A model generated the notes under the pieces. The model worked only from the letters and a program-made list of their open reading frames with translations. It searched no databases and was not told the origin of the DNA. A stretch of DNA of 64,000 bases from Bacteroidales bacterium (GTDB lineage Bacteria > Bacteroidota > Bacteroidia > Bacteroidales > UBA932): NCBI GenBank assembly GCA_017452265.1, contig JAFTMS010000008.1:1-64000 (forward strand), given 5' to 3'. The translations under genes and the position numbers were made by a program. Positions within the stretch are counted from its first letter, which is position 1. Each line of letters begins with the position of its first letter. Below, in pieces: positions 54,347 to 63,600 of this stretch.

Positions 54347-55639
54347 ATGTTAAAGAAACTCTTCGGATTCGACCCGACAAAGACCACAGTCCGCACGGAA
54401 ATCATTGCAGGCATCACGACATTCCTCACGATGTCCTATATCCTTGCAATCAACCCGGCAATGTTCAGCCAGCTTGAGGGAATGCCTGGCGGAGCGGTAT
54501 TCACATCTACAGCACTTGCTGCCATAGTCGGGACCCTCGTCATGGCAATCTGGGCAAAGCTTCCGTTCGGCCTCGCGCCTGGAATCGGCCTGAATGCCTT
54601 CTTCGTCTACACGGTATGCCTCGGAATGGGCTATTCATGGCAGTTCGCCCTCACGGCCGTACTCATAGAAGGAATAATATTCATCATCCTGACGGTAACG
54701 AACATACGTGAGGCCATAGTGAATGCCATCCCGCTGAGCCTTCGCAACGCCATCGGGGCCGGAATCGGACTTTTCATCGCATTCATAGGCCTGCAGAATG
54801 CCGGTGTAATCGTGAATGATGAAGCGACACTCGTCGTGCTCGGAGACATCACTTCAGACTCCGCCCTTCTCGCCATGACCGGCCTTCTCATCACAGGATT
54901 CCTCTATGCGAAGAACGTGCGCGGAGCCATGCTCATCGGCATCCTCGTGACAACCCTCATCGGCATCCCTATGGGCGTGACCGAGTTCAAGGGAGTGCTT
55001 TCGCAACCTCAGTCCATAGAGCCGATATTCTGCAAGTTCGAATGGGAGAACATATTTACTCTTGACATGCTCGTCGTTGTGTTCACATTCCTCTTCATAG
55101 ACATGTTCGACACGGTGGGAACACTTGTGGGTGTGTGCACGAAGGCCGGACTCGTGGAAAAGGACGGCAGCGTGCACCGCATGAAGGAGGCTTTCATGGC
55201 AGATGCCATAGCAACCACTGCCGGAGCAATCTTCGGTACATCCACCACTACTACATATGTGGAAAGTGCCTCTGGAGTTGCTCAGGGAGGACGTACAGGA
55301 CTTACGGCATTCACAATCGCATGCTGCTTCGGCATCTCGCTCTTCTTCTCCCCTCTCTTCCTCTCAATTCCAGCAGCGGCAATAGCTCCTGTGCTGGTCA
55401 TCGTCGGCCTGCTCATGCTTGAGCCTGTCAGGAACATTCCTTTCGAGGACTACACGGAGTCTATTCCGGCATTCATATGCATGATCATGATGCCGCTCAC
55501 ATATTCGATTTCAAACGGAATCCTTCTCGGAATGATCAGCTACGTGCTTCTCAACGCCGTATGCGGCAAGTTCAGGAAGCTTACGCCTGCAATGTACATT
55601 CTGGCGATTCTGTTCATCCTCAAATATATATTCATTTAG
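54347..55639 (+). CDS. NCS2 family purine permease
   Basis: The 430-residue inner-membrane protein with about 13 hydrophobic segments has the AzgA-type start FDPTKTTVRTEIIAGITTFLTMSYILAINPAMFS and the motif FGTSTTTTYVESASGVAQGGRTG near residue 300. The AzgA branch takes up adenine, guanine and hypoxanthine with protons. Its placement after the DUF5020 channel gives a full two-membrane uptake route. Its last codons overlap the FNT gene on the other strand. Confidence 0.92.
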   Translation: MLKKLFGFDPTKTTVRTEIIAGITTFLTMSYILAINPAMFSQLEGMPGGAVFTSTALAAIVGTLVMAIWAKLPFGLAPGIGLNAFFVYTVCLGMGYSWQFALTAVLIEGIIFIILTVTNIREAIVNAIPLSLRNAIGAGIGLFIAFIGLQNAGVIVNDEATLVVLGDITSDSALLAMTGLLITGFLYAKNVRGAMLIGILVTTLIGIPMGVTEFKGVLSQPQSIEPIFCKFEWENIFTLDMLVVVFTFLFIDMFDTVGTLVGVCTKAGLVEKDGSVHRMKEAFMADAIATTAGAIFGTSTTTTYVESASGVAQGGRTGLTAFTIACCFGISLFFSPLFLSIPAAAIAPVLVIVGLLMLEPVRNIPFEDYTESIPAFICMIMMPLTYSISNGILLGMISYVLLNAVCGKFRKLTPAMYILAILFILKYIFI

Positions 55640-56238
55640 GACTTCTCAGGGAAGAATATCCTATACAGATTGCAGCCTATGAAGTTGCCGGCGACGATGC
55701 AGACGTACACGCAGAGCACATCAAGCCAGCTGGCCTTCAGGAAGGCGAAAGGGACGGTGAGATAATAGAACGCATCAGCGACGCAGTGGGTGAAGCCGCA
55801 GAAGATGAAGAGCGGCACACCGAAAAGCAGAGGAAGATAGTTCTTCTCACGGGCGAACTGAACCGCCGTCGTCATGATGAAGCCGCATCCTATTCCTAAA
55901 AGACCGCATTTTACGGGGCCTGTCGAAAGACGGGCCTCAAGTATTTTCTGAGCTGTTTCAGGCAGTCCGAGCGGCGACACACGGGCGAGAAGCCCCACGA
56001 GCAGGCAGCCGACGATGTTGCCGAGAAGAATGAGGAACAGCTGCCCCAGCTCTCCCCTTCCGAAGAAGCCGGCCGTTCCTGTATACAGCTTGAGTCTGTA
56101 CCCTACGACGGTCAGGAGTCCGAAACAGAAAAGGACCGCTCCCGTAACACCTCCTACAGCAAGGTTTCCGAAGCCTGCAATGCCTATCGCTATGCCTGCA
56201 AGCACAGCCGAACGTATCAATTCACTCATGGATTTCAA
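55636..56238 (-). CDS. Formate/nitrite transporter (FNT) family channel
   Basis: The 200-residue inner-membrane protein has six hydrophobic segments. Family points are GVTGAVLFCFGLLTVVGYRLKLYTG (loop with the conserved Lys/Thr), LLGNIVGCLLVG and FIFCGFTHCVADAFYY with the central pore His. It is shorter than typical FocA (about 280 residues), with reduced termini. It probably exports formate or another small monovalent anion during fermentation. It has its own promoter. Confidence 0.85.
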   Translation of the reverse strand: MKSMSELIRSAVLAGIAIGIAGFGNLAVGGVTGAVLFCFGLLTVVGYRLKLYTGTAGFFGRGELGQLFLILLGNIVGCLLVGLLARVSPLGLPETAQKILEARLSTGPVKCGLLGIGCGFIMTTAVQFAREKNYLPLLFGVPLFIFCGFTHCVADAFYYLTVPFAFLKASWLDVLCVYVCIVAGNFIGCNLYRIFFPEKS

Positions 56239-56252
56239 AGTTTATGTCGCGG

Positions 56253-56282
56253 CAAAGTTACACTATTTCCTCAAAGGGGCAA
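56253..56282 (-). promoter_or_regulatory. Promoter of FNT gene
   Basis: Minus strand TTG (56280-56282), 19 bases, TAACTTTG (56253-56260): full match to the Bacteroidetes consensus. Confidence 0.8.
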
Positions 56283-56349
56283 AATCATCGGAATTTTCCA
56301 CCAAAATACAATTTCGTACTCTAAATGGAGAATATTCAAGCATAATTGC

Positions 56350-56357
56350 TAAATTTG
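56350..56357 (+). promoter_or_regulatory. -7 box for the glycine-lipid gene pair
   Basis: TAAATTTG matches TAnnTTTG and lies 21 bases before the start at 56379. The TTG element is degenerate. Confidence 0.5.
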
Positions 56358-56378
56358 CATGATTAAACCGATGCCATT

Positions 56379-57194
56379 ATGAGTGAAAGACAGCCTCAAA
56401 TACTTGACCTTGAAAAAGTTATAGAATCCAAGGCAGGAGAGAAGGCGAAAAGGATACCGAAGTTCGTGATAAACTGGTTCAGGAACTTCATGCATCTGGA
56501 CTACATCAACGGCTACCTCAAGGAGGGGTATGTCGGCGTGGAGTTCTGCGAGAACTGCCTCAAGTATCTCGGAGTTGAGATCGAGGTGAAGGGACTCGAG
56601 AACCTGCCGAAGGACGGCCGTACATATACATTCGTATCGAACCATCCCCTCGGAGCCATAGACGGAGTGACTCTCGGAGCCGTCATCGGAAAGGAGTACG
56701 ACGGAAAGATAAAGTATCTGATGAACGACCTTCTGATGAACCTCAAGGGCATGGCGCCGCTCGGAATCCCCGTGAACAAGCTCGGAGGACAGGCACGCAA
56801 CCTTTCGAAGCTGGTCAATGAAGTGTACGGGTCGGAGAACCAGATGCTCATATTCCCGGCAGGACTCTGCTCAAGAAAGATCGACGGACGCATCCAGGAT
56901 CTTCCCTGGGGCAAATCCTTCGTCAAGAAGAGCCGCGAGACAGGCCGCGACATAGTGCCGATACATTTCGAAGGCGAGAACTCAAAGCGGTTCTACCGTG
57001 TGGCCACATGGTGCAAACGCCTGAGGCTCAAATTCAACTTCGCCATGATGCTCCTTCCCGACGAAATGTACAGAAGCGCAGGAAGAAAATATACGATTAC
57101 ATTCGGAAAGCCGATTCCGGTAAGCTCTCTCGACAGGTCGAAGTCCGACCACGAATGGGCGCAGGTGATTCGAAGCAAGGCATACGAACTATAA
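56379..57194 (+). CDS. glsA: PlsC-type acyltransferase, candidate glycine-lipid O-acyltransferase GlsA
   Basis: The 271-residue enzyme has the acyltransferase motif I as FVSNHPLGAIDG (H-x4-D) near residue 87 and motif III as LIFPAGLCSR. In Bacteroides thetaiotaomicron the adjacent glsA/glsB pair makes glycine lipids: GlsB N-acylates glycine, GlsA then adds an ester-linked acyl chain. The next gene here is the matching PF13444 GNAT protein, 10 bases away, which supports this assignment over a generic lysophosphatidate acyltransferase. Acts at the inner membrane face. Confidence 0.75.
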   Translation: MSERQPQILDLEKVIESKAGEKAKRIPKFVINWFRNFMHLDYINGYLKEGYVGVEFCENCLKYLGVEIEVKGLENLPKDGRTYTFVSNHPLGAIDGVTLGAVIGKEYDGKIKYLMNDLLMNLKGMAPLGIPVNKLGGQARNLSKLVNEVYGSENQMLIFPAGLCSRKIDGRIQDLPWGKSFVKKSRETGRDIVPIHFEGENSKRFYRVATWCKRLRLKFNFAMMLLPDEMYRSAGRKYTITFGKPIPVSSLDRSKSDHEWAQVIRSKAYEL

Positions 57195-57204
57195 ACCCAG
57201 ACCT

Positions 57205-58272
57205 ATGGAACCTATAATCGCTCCAGTCAGCGTTGACATCATCAAGGCTGAACTCACCCCGGCAAAGAAGCTCAGGGACACGAACAAGAGCCACAACGAA
57301 ATCTATGTCATCAACCATTTCGACTCTCCGAACGTAATGAGGGAGATCGGCCGTCTCCGCGAAGAGGCGTTCCGTGATTCCGGCGGTGGAAGCGGCCTGT
57401 CGATGGACATAGACGAGTTCGACACGATGGAGAACCCGTACCAGCAGCTCATCGTCTGGGATCCGGACGCCGAAAAGATCCTCGGCGGATACAGATATAT
57501 CCTCGGACCGGACATAAAGATAGACGAAAACGGACAGCCGCTGCTTGCCACTGCGCACATGTTCCATTTCTCCGACAAGTTCATAAAGGAATATCTTCCA
57601 TATACGATCGAGCTGGGACGCAGCTTCGTTGCCCCGGAATATCAGAGCTCGAAGGCAGGCACAAAGGCCCTCTTCGCCCTCGACAACCTCTGGGACGGCC
57701 TCGGAGCCCTCTGCATCCAGCGCCCGGACATGAAGTACTTCTTCGGAAAGATGACGATGTATCCTGAATACAACCGTCAGGCACGCGACCTCATCCAGCA
57801 TTTCCTCTTCAAGCATTTCGAGGACAAGGAGAAGCTCGTCACTCCAGTGGAGCCGCTCAAGATTGAGACGGACGTGAAGTATCTCGACAGCATCCTCACT
57901 GAAAAGGAGTTCAAGGACGACTACAAGCTCCTGAACGCAGAGGTGCGCAGACTCGGAGTGAACATACCTCCGCTCGTGAATTCATACATGAGCCTCTCCC
58001 CTACCATGAAGATGTTCGGAGGCGGAATCAACCACGAGTTCAGCGAAGCAGAAGAGACATGCATCCTCATCACCTTCGACGAAATCTACGAGGCAAAGAA
58101 GGACAGGCACATAAACTCCTTCATCCAGGAGAAGATCGACATCATAAAGGCACGCTTCCCTCAGTTCGTCGAGAACATGGGTGACAACCTGCAGGAGATG
58201 ATAGCCAAGCGCAGGGAAAGGGCTGCGGCAAGAAAATGCGCCAGAAAGGCTAAAAGAGCTGCGAAAAAGTAG
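57205..58272 (+). CDS. glsB: GNAT-family N-acyltransferase (PF13444), candidate glycine N-acyltransferase GlsB
   Basis: The 355-residue protein has the OlsB-like acyltransferase core: IGRLREEAFRDSGGGSGLSMD, YQQLIVWDPDAEKILGGYRY and ELGRSFVAPEYQSSKAG. This group transfers a 3-hydroxy acyl chain to an amino acid. Beside a GlsA-like gene it is likely the first enzyme of glycine lipid synthesis. The last 30 residues are highly basic (AAARKCARKAKRAAKK), perhaps for membrane attachment; length exceeds a bare domain by a C-terminal helical part. Confidence 0.78.
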   Translation: MEPIIAPVSVDIIKAELTPAKKLRDTNKSHNEIYVINHFDSPNVMREIGRLREEAFRDSGGGSGLSMDIDEFDTMENPYQQLIVWDPDAEKILGGYRYILGPDIKIDENGQPLLATAHMFHFSDKFIKEYLPYTIELGRSFVAPEYQSSKAGTKALFALDNLWDGLGALCIQRPDMKYFFGKMTMYPEYNRQARDLIQHFLFKHFEDKEKLVTPVEPLKIETDVKYLDSILTEKEFKDDYKLLNAEVRRLGVNIPPLVNSYMSLSPTMKMFGGGINHEFSEAEETCILITFDEIYEAKKDRHINSFIQEKIDIIKARFPQFVENMGDNLQEMIAKRRERAAARKCARKAKRAAKK

Positions 58273-58298
58273 ACTGACGGGCCTCCTGAAGTAACTTG

Positions 58299-58338
58299 AC
58301 CGGATTTTTTCATCATCAAATGAGGGAATCCGGTTCTT
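58299..58338 (+). terminator. Weak hairpin after glsB-like gene
   Basis: ACCGGATT (58299-58306) and AATCCGGT (58327-58334) form an 8-bp stem with a 20-base loop, followed by TCTTTATT. It separates the glycine-lipid pair from glpA. Confidence 0.55.
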
Positions 58339-58355
58339 TATTGATATATATTTAG

Positions 58356-58363
58356 TATATTTG
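58356..58363 (+). promoter_or_regulatory. -7 box for glpABC
   Basis: TATATTTG matches TAnnTTTG, with a leader of about 60 bases to glpA. The nearest TTG is only 12 bases upstream. Confidence 0.5.
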
Positions 58364-58427
58364 TGAGGATATACCGGAGCCGACCGGTATCTGAATTGAA
58401 TAACCACATTTAACATTCGCAACAATT

Positions 58428-60065
58428 ATGGGATACGCTGCAAGAGACAATGAGTTTGACGTCATCATTGTCGGAGGTGGCATCACTGGAGCAGGTACGG
58501 CCAGAGACTGCGCCATCAGAGGACTGAAGGTGCTGCTCGTGGAAAGGCACGACATCGCGACAGGTGCGACCGGACGAAACCACGGACTGCTCCATAGCGG
58601 AGCGCGTTATGCCGTGACCGACAGGGAATCAGCAGAGGAATGCATAAAGGAGAACATGATCCTGCGCAAGATTGCGCGTCACTGCGTCGAAGAGACGGAA
58701 GGACTGTTCCTCACGCTTCCTGAGGACGATCTGGAATATCAGAAGAAGTTTGTGGAATCCTGTCAGGCCGCAGGCATAAATGCAAAGGTGATAGACCCTA
58801 AGGAGGCTATGCGCATGGAACCTTCCGCAAATCCGGACATCATCGGAGCCGTACAGGTGCCTGACGGAGCTGTGGATCCGTTCCGCCTCACTTCGGCCAA
58901 CGTCATCGATGCGAAGCTTCACGGAGCCAAAGTACTGGTATACAGCGAAGTGACAAGGATAATCAAGGACGGAGACACCGTCAAGGGTGTGGAAGTATAC
59001 AATACGATCACAAAGCAGAAGGCGGAATATTACGCCCCTATAACCGTCAATGCTGGAGGTATATGGGGACAGCGCATAGCAGAACTTGCCGGCACGAAGA
59101 TCAACATGTTCCCGGCAAAAGGTGCACTGCTCATCTTCGGCCACAGGGTGAACAACGTCGTGCTGAACCGCTGCCGCAAGCCGGCCAATGCGGACATCCT
59201 TGTTCCGGGAGACACCATCTGCCTTATCGGAACGACGTCGAGCCGCGTGCCTTTCGAGGAAGTGGACAACATGTATGTGACCGCCGATGAAGTGGACGTC
59301 CTTCTCAAGGAGGGCGAGAAGCTTGCTCCGAGCCTTGCATCGACACGAATTCTCAGGGCATATGCAGGCGTACGTCCTCTCGTTGCGACTGACGACGATC
59401 CTTCAGGAAGAAACATCAGCCGAGGCATCGTGCTTCTCGACCATGAGACACGCGACGGCATCAAGGGATTCGTCACCATCACGGGCGGAAAGCTCATGAC
59501 CTACCGTCTCATGGCGGAATGGGCTACGGATTTGGTGTGCAAGAAGTTAGGTGTAGACAAGAAGTGCGTGACAATGAACACTCCGCTTCCGGGTTCGGAG
59601 CACGAGGAAATCGACGAGATATCAAAGAAGACGTGGGCGAAGCCGGGAACGCCGCATAAGGCGACCGTCGGAAGGCATGGCGGAAGGGCCGTGCAGATCG
59701 GTCTTGAGAACGAATATGAGGCCAGCCTCGTGTGCGAATGCGAAGAGGTTTCAGTCGGTGAGGTGAAATACGCCATCAACGAACTTGACGTACATAATCT
59801 CGTGGACCTTCGCCGCAGGACGAGGGTGGGCATGGGAACATGCCAGGGCGAGCTTTGCGCGTGCAGGGCTTCAGGACTGCTTGCCGATGCGCACAAGTGC
59901 ACGGAAAGGGCAAAGGCAGACCTGAAGAACTTCGTGAACGAGCGCTGGAAGGGTATGTATCCGGTATGCTGGGGAGACACCCTCCGCGAAAGCGAGTATT
60001 CACAGTGGATATATTCGGGAGTATGCGGCCTTGAGGCTGAAGAAGAATCACCAAAAACGGAATAG
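58428..60065 (+). CDS. glpA: Anaerobic glycerol-3-phosphate dehydrogenase subunit A
   Basis: The 545-residue FAD enzyme has the dinucleotide fold DVIIVGGGITGAGTARDCA at the start and a BFD-like [2Fe-2S] domain from about 420 with CECEEVSVGEV and GTCQGELCACR. It oxidises sn-glycerol-3-phosphate to DHAP and passes electrons to GlpB/GlpC and the quinone pool. First gene of the glpABC operon. Confidence 0.95.
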   Translation: MGYAARDNEFDVIIVGGGITGAGTARDCAIRGLKVLLVERHDIATGATGRNHGLLHSGARYAVTDRESAEECIKENMILRKIARHCVEETEGLFLTLPEDDLEYQKKFVESCQAAGINAKVIDPKEAMRMEPSANPDIIGAVQVPDGAVDPFRLTSANVIDAKLHGAKVLVYSEVTRIIKDGDTVKGVEVYNTITKQKAEYYAPITVNAGGIWGQRIAELAGTKINMFPAKGALLIFGHRVNNVVLNRCRKPANADILVPGDTICLIGTTSSRVPFEEVDNMYVTADEVDVLLKEGEKLAPSLASTRILRAYAGVRPLVATDDDPSGRNISRGIVLLDHETRDGIKGFVTITGGKLMTYRLMAEWATDLVCKKLGVDKKCVTMNTPLPGSEHEEIDEISKKTWAKPGTPHKATVGRHGGRAVQIGLENEYEASLVCECEEVSVGEVKYAINELDVHNLVDLRRRTRVGMGTCQGELCACRASGLLADAHKCTERAKADLKNFVNERWKGMYPVCWGDTLRESEYSQWIYSGVCGLEAEEESPKTE

Positions 60066-60068
60066 GAC

Positions 60069-61319
60069 ATGAAATTCGACACTATAATCATAGGCGGAGG
60101 CCTTTCCGGACTTGTGTGCGGAATCAGGCTTCAGAAGGCAGGAAGGAAATGTGCAATCGTTTCTGCCGGACAGAGCGCAATGCACTTCTCATCGGGAACG
60201 TTCGACCTGCTCGGCAGGCTTCCGGACGGCACACCGGTTGACGATCCTATCGAGGCTATATCAAAGCTGGACGGCGGACATCCATATTCTATTCTCGGAG
60301 CGGATTCTGTGGAAAAATATGCAGCTGAGGCTGAAGACTTCTTCGCAGGATGCGGAATCAAGGTAAGCGGCAATGCGCATAAGAATACATGGCGCGTTAC
60401 TCCAACTGGAGAACGCAAGCCTTCATGGCTTACAATAAGCGACTTCACGCCGCTTGAAGCAAAGGATTCGGCTATCGGCTCAAAAGCTTTGATTGTAAAT
60501 ATATTGGGATATCTGGACTTCAATACAAGATTCCTTGCAGACTCTTTCGAGAGGCAGGGCACATCATGCAGAATCGAATCCATAAAGCTCGATGAGATGG
60601 AGCGTCTACGCAAGAATCCGAGCGAGATGAGGGCGACGAACATCGCCCGTGTGATGGACCGCGACGGAGTATGGGAGAAGGCTGCGGCGAAGGTGAAGGA
60701 GAAGCTCCAGGGCGAGGATGTGCTCGTGCTTCCCGCAGTGTTCGGATTGAAGGATGCATCGGTCGTGGAAAAGATGCGCGAGGCAATCGGCGTCAGGACC
60801 ATGTTCATAGCAACCATGCCACCATCAGTGCCGGGAATACGCAGTCAGCTTACCCTCAGGGCGGAATTCGAGAAGGCTGGTGGCAGATTCTTCCTCGGAG
60901 ATACGGTCGTAGACGCGGACTACAATGAGGACGGCACAGTGAAGAGCATAGGTACCGTAAATTTCGGCGACATAAGGCTGTATGCAGACGATTTCGTGCT
61001 CGCAAGCGGAAGCTTCTTCAGCAAGGGACTCATTGCGACTCCGGAAAAGGTCTGCGAGCCTGTATTCGGAGCAGACCTCACGATTGCGGAAGGACGTGAC
61101 AACTGGTTCGACAGGAACTTCTGGAAGAGGCAGAACTACATATCGTTCGGAGCGACGGTCAGCAGCAGTCTGAACGTATCTGTCGAAGGCAGGGAGATAG
61201 CAAATCTCTACGCCATCGGCTCACTTGTGGGCGGCTGCAATGCCCTTTATGAGGGCTGCGGAGGCGGCGTGGCCATAATCACGGCCATGAAGGCAGCAGA
61301 TGTCATACTTGAAAAATAA
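60069..61319 (+). CDS. glpB: Anaerobic glycerol-3-phosphate dehydrogenase subunit B
   Basis: The 416-residue flavoprotein begins KFDTIIIGGGLSGLVCGIRLQKAGRKCAIVSAG and ends with a second FAD-contact segment (YAIGSLVGGCNALYEGCGGG). It is the electron-transfer subunit between GlpA and the iron-sulfur GlpC. It starts three bases after glpA. Confidence 0.95.
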   Translation: MKFDTIIIGGGLSGLVCGIRLQKAGRKCAIVSAGQSAMHFSSGTFDLLGRLPDGTPVDDPIEAISKLDGGHPYSILGADSVEKYAAEAEDFFAGCGIKVSGNAHKNTWRVTPTGERKPSWLTISDFTPLEAKDSAIGSKALIVNILGYLDFNTRFLADSFERQGTSCRIESIKLDEMERLRKNPSEMRATNIARVMDRDGVWEKAAAKVKEKLQGEDVLVLPAVFGLKDASVVEKMREAIGVRTMFIATMPPSVPGIRSQLTLRAEFEKAGGRFFLGDTVVDADYNEDGTVKSIGTVNFGDIRLYADDFVLASGSFFSKGLIATPEKVCEPVFGADLTIAEGRDNWFDRNFWKRQNYISFGATVSSSLNVSVEGREIANLYAIGSLVGGCNALYEGCGGGVAIITAMKAADVILEK

Positions 61320-61330
61320 CGCGCGGAAAC

Positions 61331-62575
61331 ATGAACATGCAGGAAAAGAACATAAGCGAGAACAATTTCGAACAGTGCATCAAATGTACTGTATGTACGG
61401 TATATTGCCCGGTCGTTCCGGTGAATCCGCTCTATCCCGGTCCTAAGCAGGCCGGCCCTGACGGAGAAAGGCTCAGACTCAAGAAGGGCCTCTTCTTCGA
61501 TGACACACTGAAGTACTGCCTGAACTGCAAGCGCTGCGAAGTGGCATGTCCATCCGGAGTGCGTATCGGAGACATCATCCAGGCCGCAAGAATCAAGTAC
61601 GGAAGCGGTTCGCCTAAGCTGCGCGACATGATTCTCGCCAATACGGACTTCATGGGAAGCGTCGCTACGGTTGCAGCCCCTGTGGTGAACGCCACACTGG
61701 GACTCAAACCGGTCAAGGCCGTGATGGACGGAGTGCTCAAGGTGGACAAGAGAAGGACATTCCCTAAATACACTTCAAAGAAGTTCGAAAGCTGGTACAA
61801 AGGCATAGCCTCATCCCAGGATTCGTTCGGCAAGCACGTGAGCTATTTCCACGGATGCTACGTAAACTATAACTATCCTCAGCTCGGAAAGGATGTAATC
61901 ACCGTAATGAACGCTTTAGGTTACGGGGTGCATCTGCTTGAAAATGAGAAATGCTGCGGAACAGCCCTTATTTCAAACGGAATGATAGATCAGGCAAAAA
62001 GGAATGCAGAGCACAACATCGGAAGCCTGAGAAAGTCCGTGCAGGAAAAGAAGATGCCTGTCATCGGAGCTTCATCGTCGTGCATGTTCACCATCAGGGA
62101 CGAGTATCCGCATCTTCTCGGAGTGGACAACAAAGACGTCAGGGACAGCTTCGAACTGGCGACAAGATTCATCTACAGGCTCATTGAGGACGGAAAGGCG
62201 AAACTTGTGTTCAAGAAGGACTACAAGGCGAATGTCGCCTATCACACCCCATGCCATATGGAAAGGCTCGGCTGGAGCATATTCTCGACGGAACTCATCA
62301 GAATAATTCCAGGCGTGACGCTTACGGTACTGGACAGCAACTGCTGCGGAATAGCCGGAACATACGGCTTCAAGAAGGAGAACTACGAGGTCTCACAGGC
62401 CATAGGAAAGCCTCTCTTCGACCAGATAGGACGTATTGCACCTGATTACGTTGCCTGCGACTGCGAGACATGCAAATGGCAGATCGAGATGTCTACAGGC
62501 GTCACCGTAAAGAATCCGATATCGATTCTGGCGGAAGCTCTCGACCTCGAAGCGACAGCTGCCGCAAACCGCTGA
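61331..62575 (+). CDS. glpC: Anaerobic glycerol-3-phosphate dehydrogenase subunit C
   Basis: The 414-residue protein has two [4Fe-4S] ferredoxin motifs (CIKCTVCTVYCP near 16-27 and CLNCKRCEVACP near 65-76) and two CCG domains with CCGTALI and CCGIAGTYGF, as in the heterodisulfide-reductase-like quinone-linked subunit. It anchors GlpAB to the membrane. No glpK or glpF was seen in the window. Confidence 0.95.
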   Translation: MNMQEKNISENNFEQCIKCTVCTVYCPVVPVNPLYPGPKQAGPDGERLRLKKGLFFDDTLKYCLNCKRCEVACPSGVRIGDIIQAARIKYGSGSPKLRDMILANTDFMGSVATVAAPVVNATLGLKPVKAVMDGVLKVDKRRTFPKYTSKKFESWYKGIASSQDSFGKHVSYFHGCYVNYNYPQLGKDVITVMNALGYGVHLLENEKCCGTALISNGMIDQAKRNAEHNIGSLRKSVQEKKMPVIGASSSCMFTIRDEYPHLLGVDNKDVRDSFELATRFIYRLIEDGKAKLVFKKDYKANVAYHTPCHMERLGWSIFSTELIRIIPGVTLTVLDSNCCGIAGTYGFKKENYEVSQAIGKPLFDQIGRIAPDYVACDCETCKWQIEMSTGVTVKNPISILAEALDLEATAAANR

Positions 62576-62600
62576 CCTCACGCGGTGGTCTGAATATTAA

Positions 62601-62634
62601 AAAGCCTCTGAGTAGATGTGTCTCAGAGGCTTTT
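62601..62634. terminator. Bidirectional terminator after glpC
   Basis: AAAGCCTCTGAG (62601-62612) and CTCAGAGGCTTT (62622-62633) form a 12-bp perfect stem with a 9-base loop and T's on the plus side, A's on the other. It serves glpABC and the opposing DUF6340 gene. Confidence 0.9.
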
Positions 62635-62650
62635 ATCGTATTTGGAATTG

Positions 62651-63589
62651 TTATTTACGTGCATCTATACGCTTACGGAGAGCATCTGAAATCGGCAGTT
62701 TGCTGTCCGCATCCGAACGGTCTAGCCATGATGCGGCAAGCTTCATATCGCCAAGCATGTAGCAGGCCACTGAAATATTGTATTCAGCGCAGGCGCGTTT
62801 GAGCATGTCATTTGTGTCAAGAAGGGTAAACCAGATGTCCATAGCACCCTTCCAGTCGTACTGCTCCGCCTTGTCAAGAGCCTTATACCATATCTCCTTA
62901 TCGAAATATGTGATGGAATACTGTTCATGCCTCCACTGTGACTTGAAGGACGAACCGACCTCAGTTCCGGCTTCCCAAGCCTCTGAAGGAAGGGCCTGAT
63001 ATGCTTTTGCGATGAGAGCAGCACTTCCCTGCTTTCCGTCGGAATATACGGCAGGACGCACTGTGCTCGTACCGCCGAATGCATACACCTTCTCATTCTC
63101 GTCCATGGCGTCGAAGCCGTACATCTTTATCGTATACTGAAGCAGAGCCTCGCTCACATACGAAGAATCAACAGACTGAGGCACAGCCACATGGGAAGCC
63201 CCACCTATAGTCATGGTTCCGAGAGAGACCGTATCCAGAAGGAAAACGACATCCGTCCCTGTATCCATGATGAGGTTCACGAGAGTGTCCTTCGAGGCAT
63301 AATTTCCGCCCTGCAGACGTGGCATTCCGTATATGCCTACGCTTCCCTCTCCCGTACCGTAATCCTGCTCAAGAGTATAGGCGAATCCATCGGCCAAAGA
63401 CTTGCTGAAAAGCGTCTTGACGGAATCCTGATTTTCAAGACAGACAATGGCCACAGCCTTGCCGGCAAGATCCATCCCAGCCTTGGAAGGATGGCGCATC
63501 TCCACGTGTACGGCATGCTTAGATGGGCCGCACGAAAGAACAGCAGCCGAAGCCGCCACTATAGACAATATCTTGAAAATCTTTTTCAT
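62651..63589 (-). CDS. DUF6340 family lipoprotein
   Basis: The 312-residue protein has a lipobox (AAVLSCGPS) and matches the DUF6340 pattern: MRHPSKAGMDLAGKAVAIVCLEN at the start of the mature part, then a C-terminal helical repeat region with YNISVACYMLGDMKLAASWLDRS (TPR-like). Such lipoproteins occur widely in Bacteroidetes with no known function. It follows rimO by 11 bases. Confidence 0.82.
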   Translation of the reverse strand: MKKIFKILSIVAASAAVLSCGPSKHAVHVEMRHPSKAGMDLAGKAVAIVCLENQDSVKTLFSKSLADGFAYTLEQDYGTGEGSVGIYGMPRLQGGNYASKDTLVNLIMDTGTDVVFLLDTVSLGTMTIGGASHVAVPQSVDSSYVSEALLQYTIKMYGFDAMDENEKVYAFGGTSTVRPAVYSDGKQGSAALIAKAYQALPSEAWEAGTEVGSSFKSQWRHEQYSITYFDKEIWYKALDKAEQYDWKGAMDIWFTLLDTNDMLKRACAEYNISVACYMLGDMKLAASWLDRSDADSKLPISDALRKRIDARK

Positions 63590-63600
63590 ACGAATGTTAT

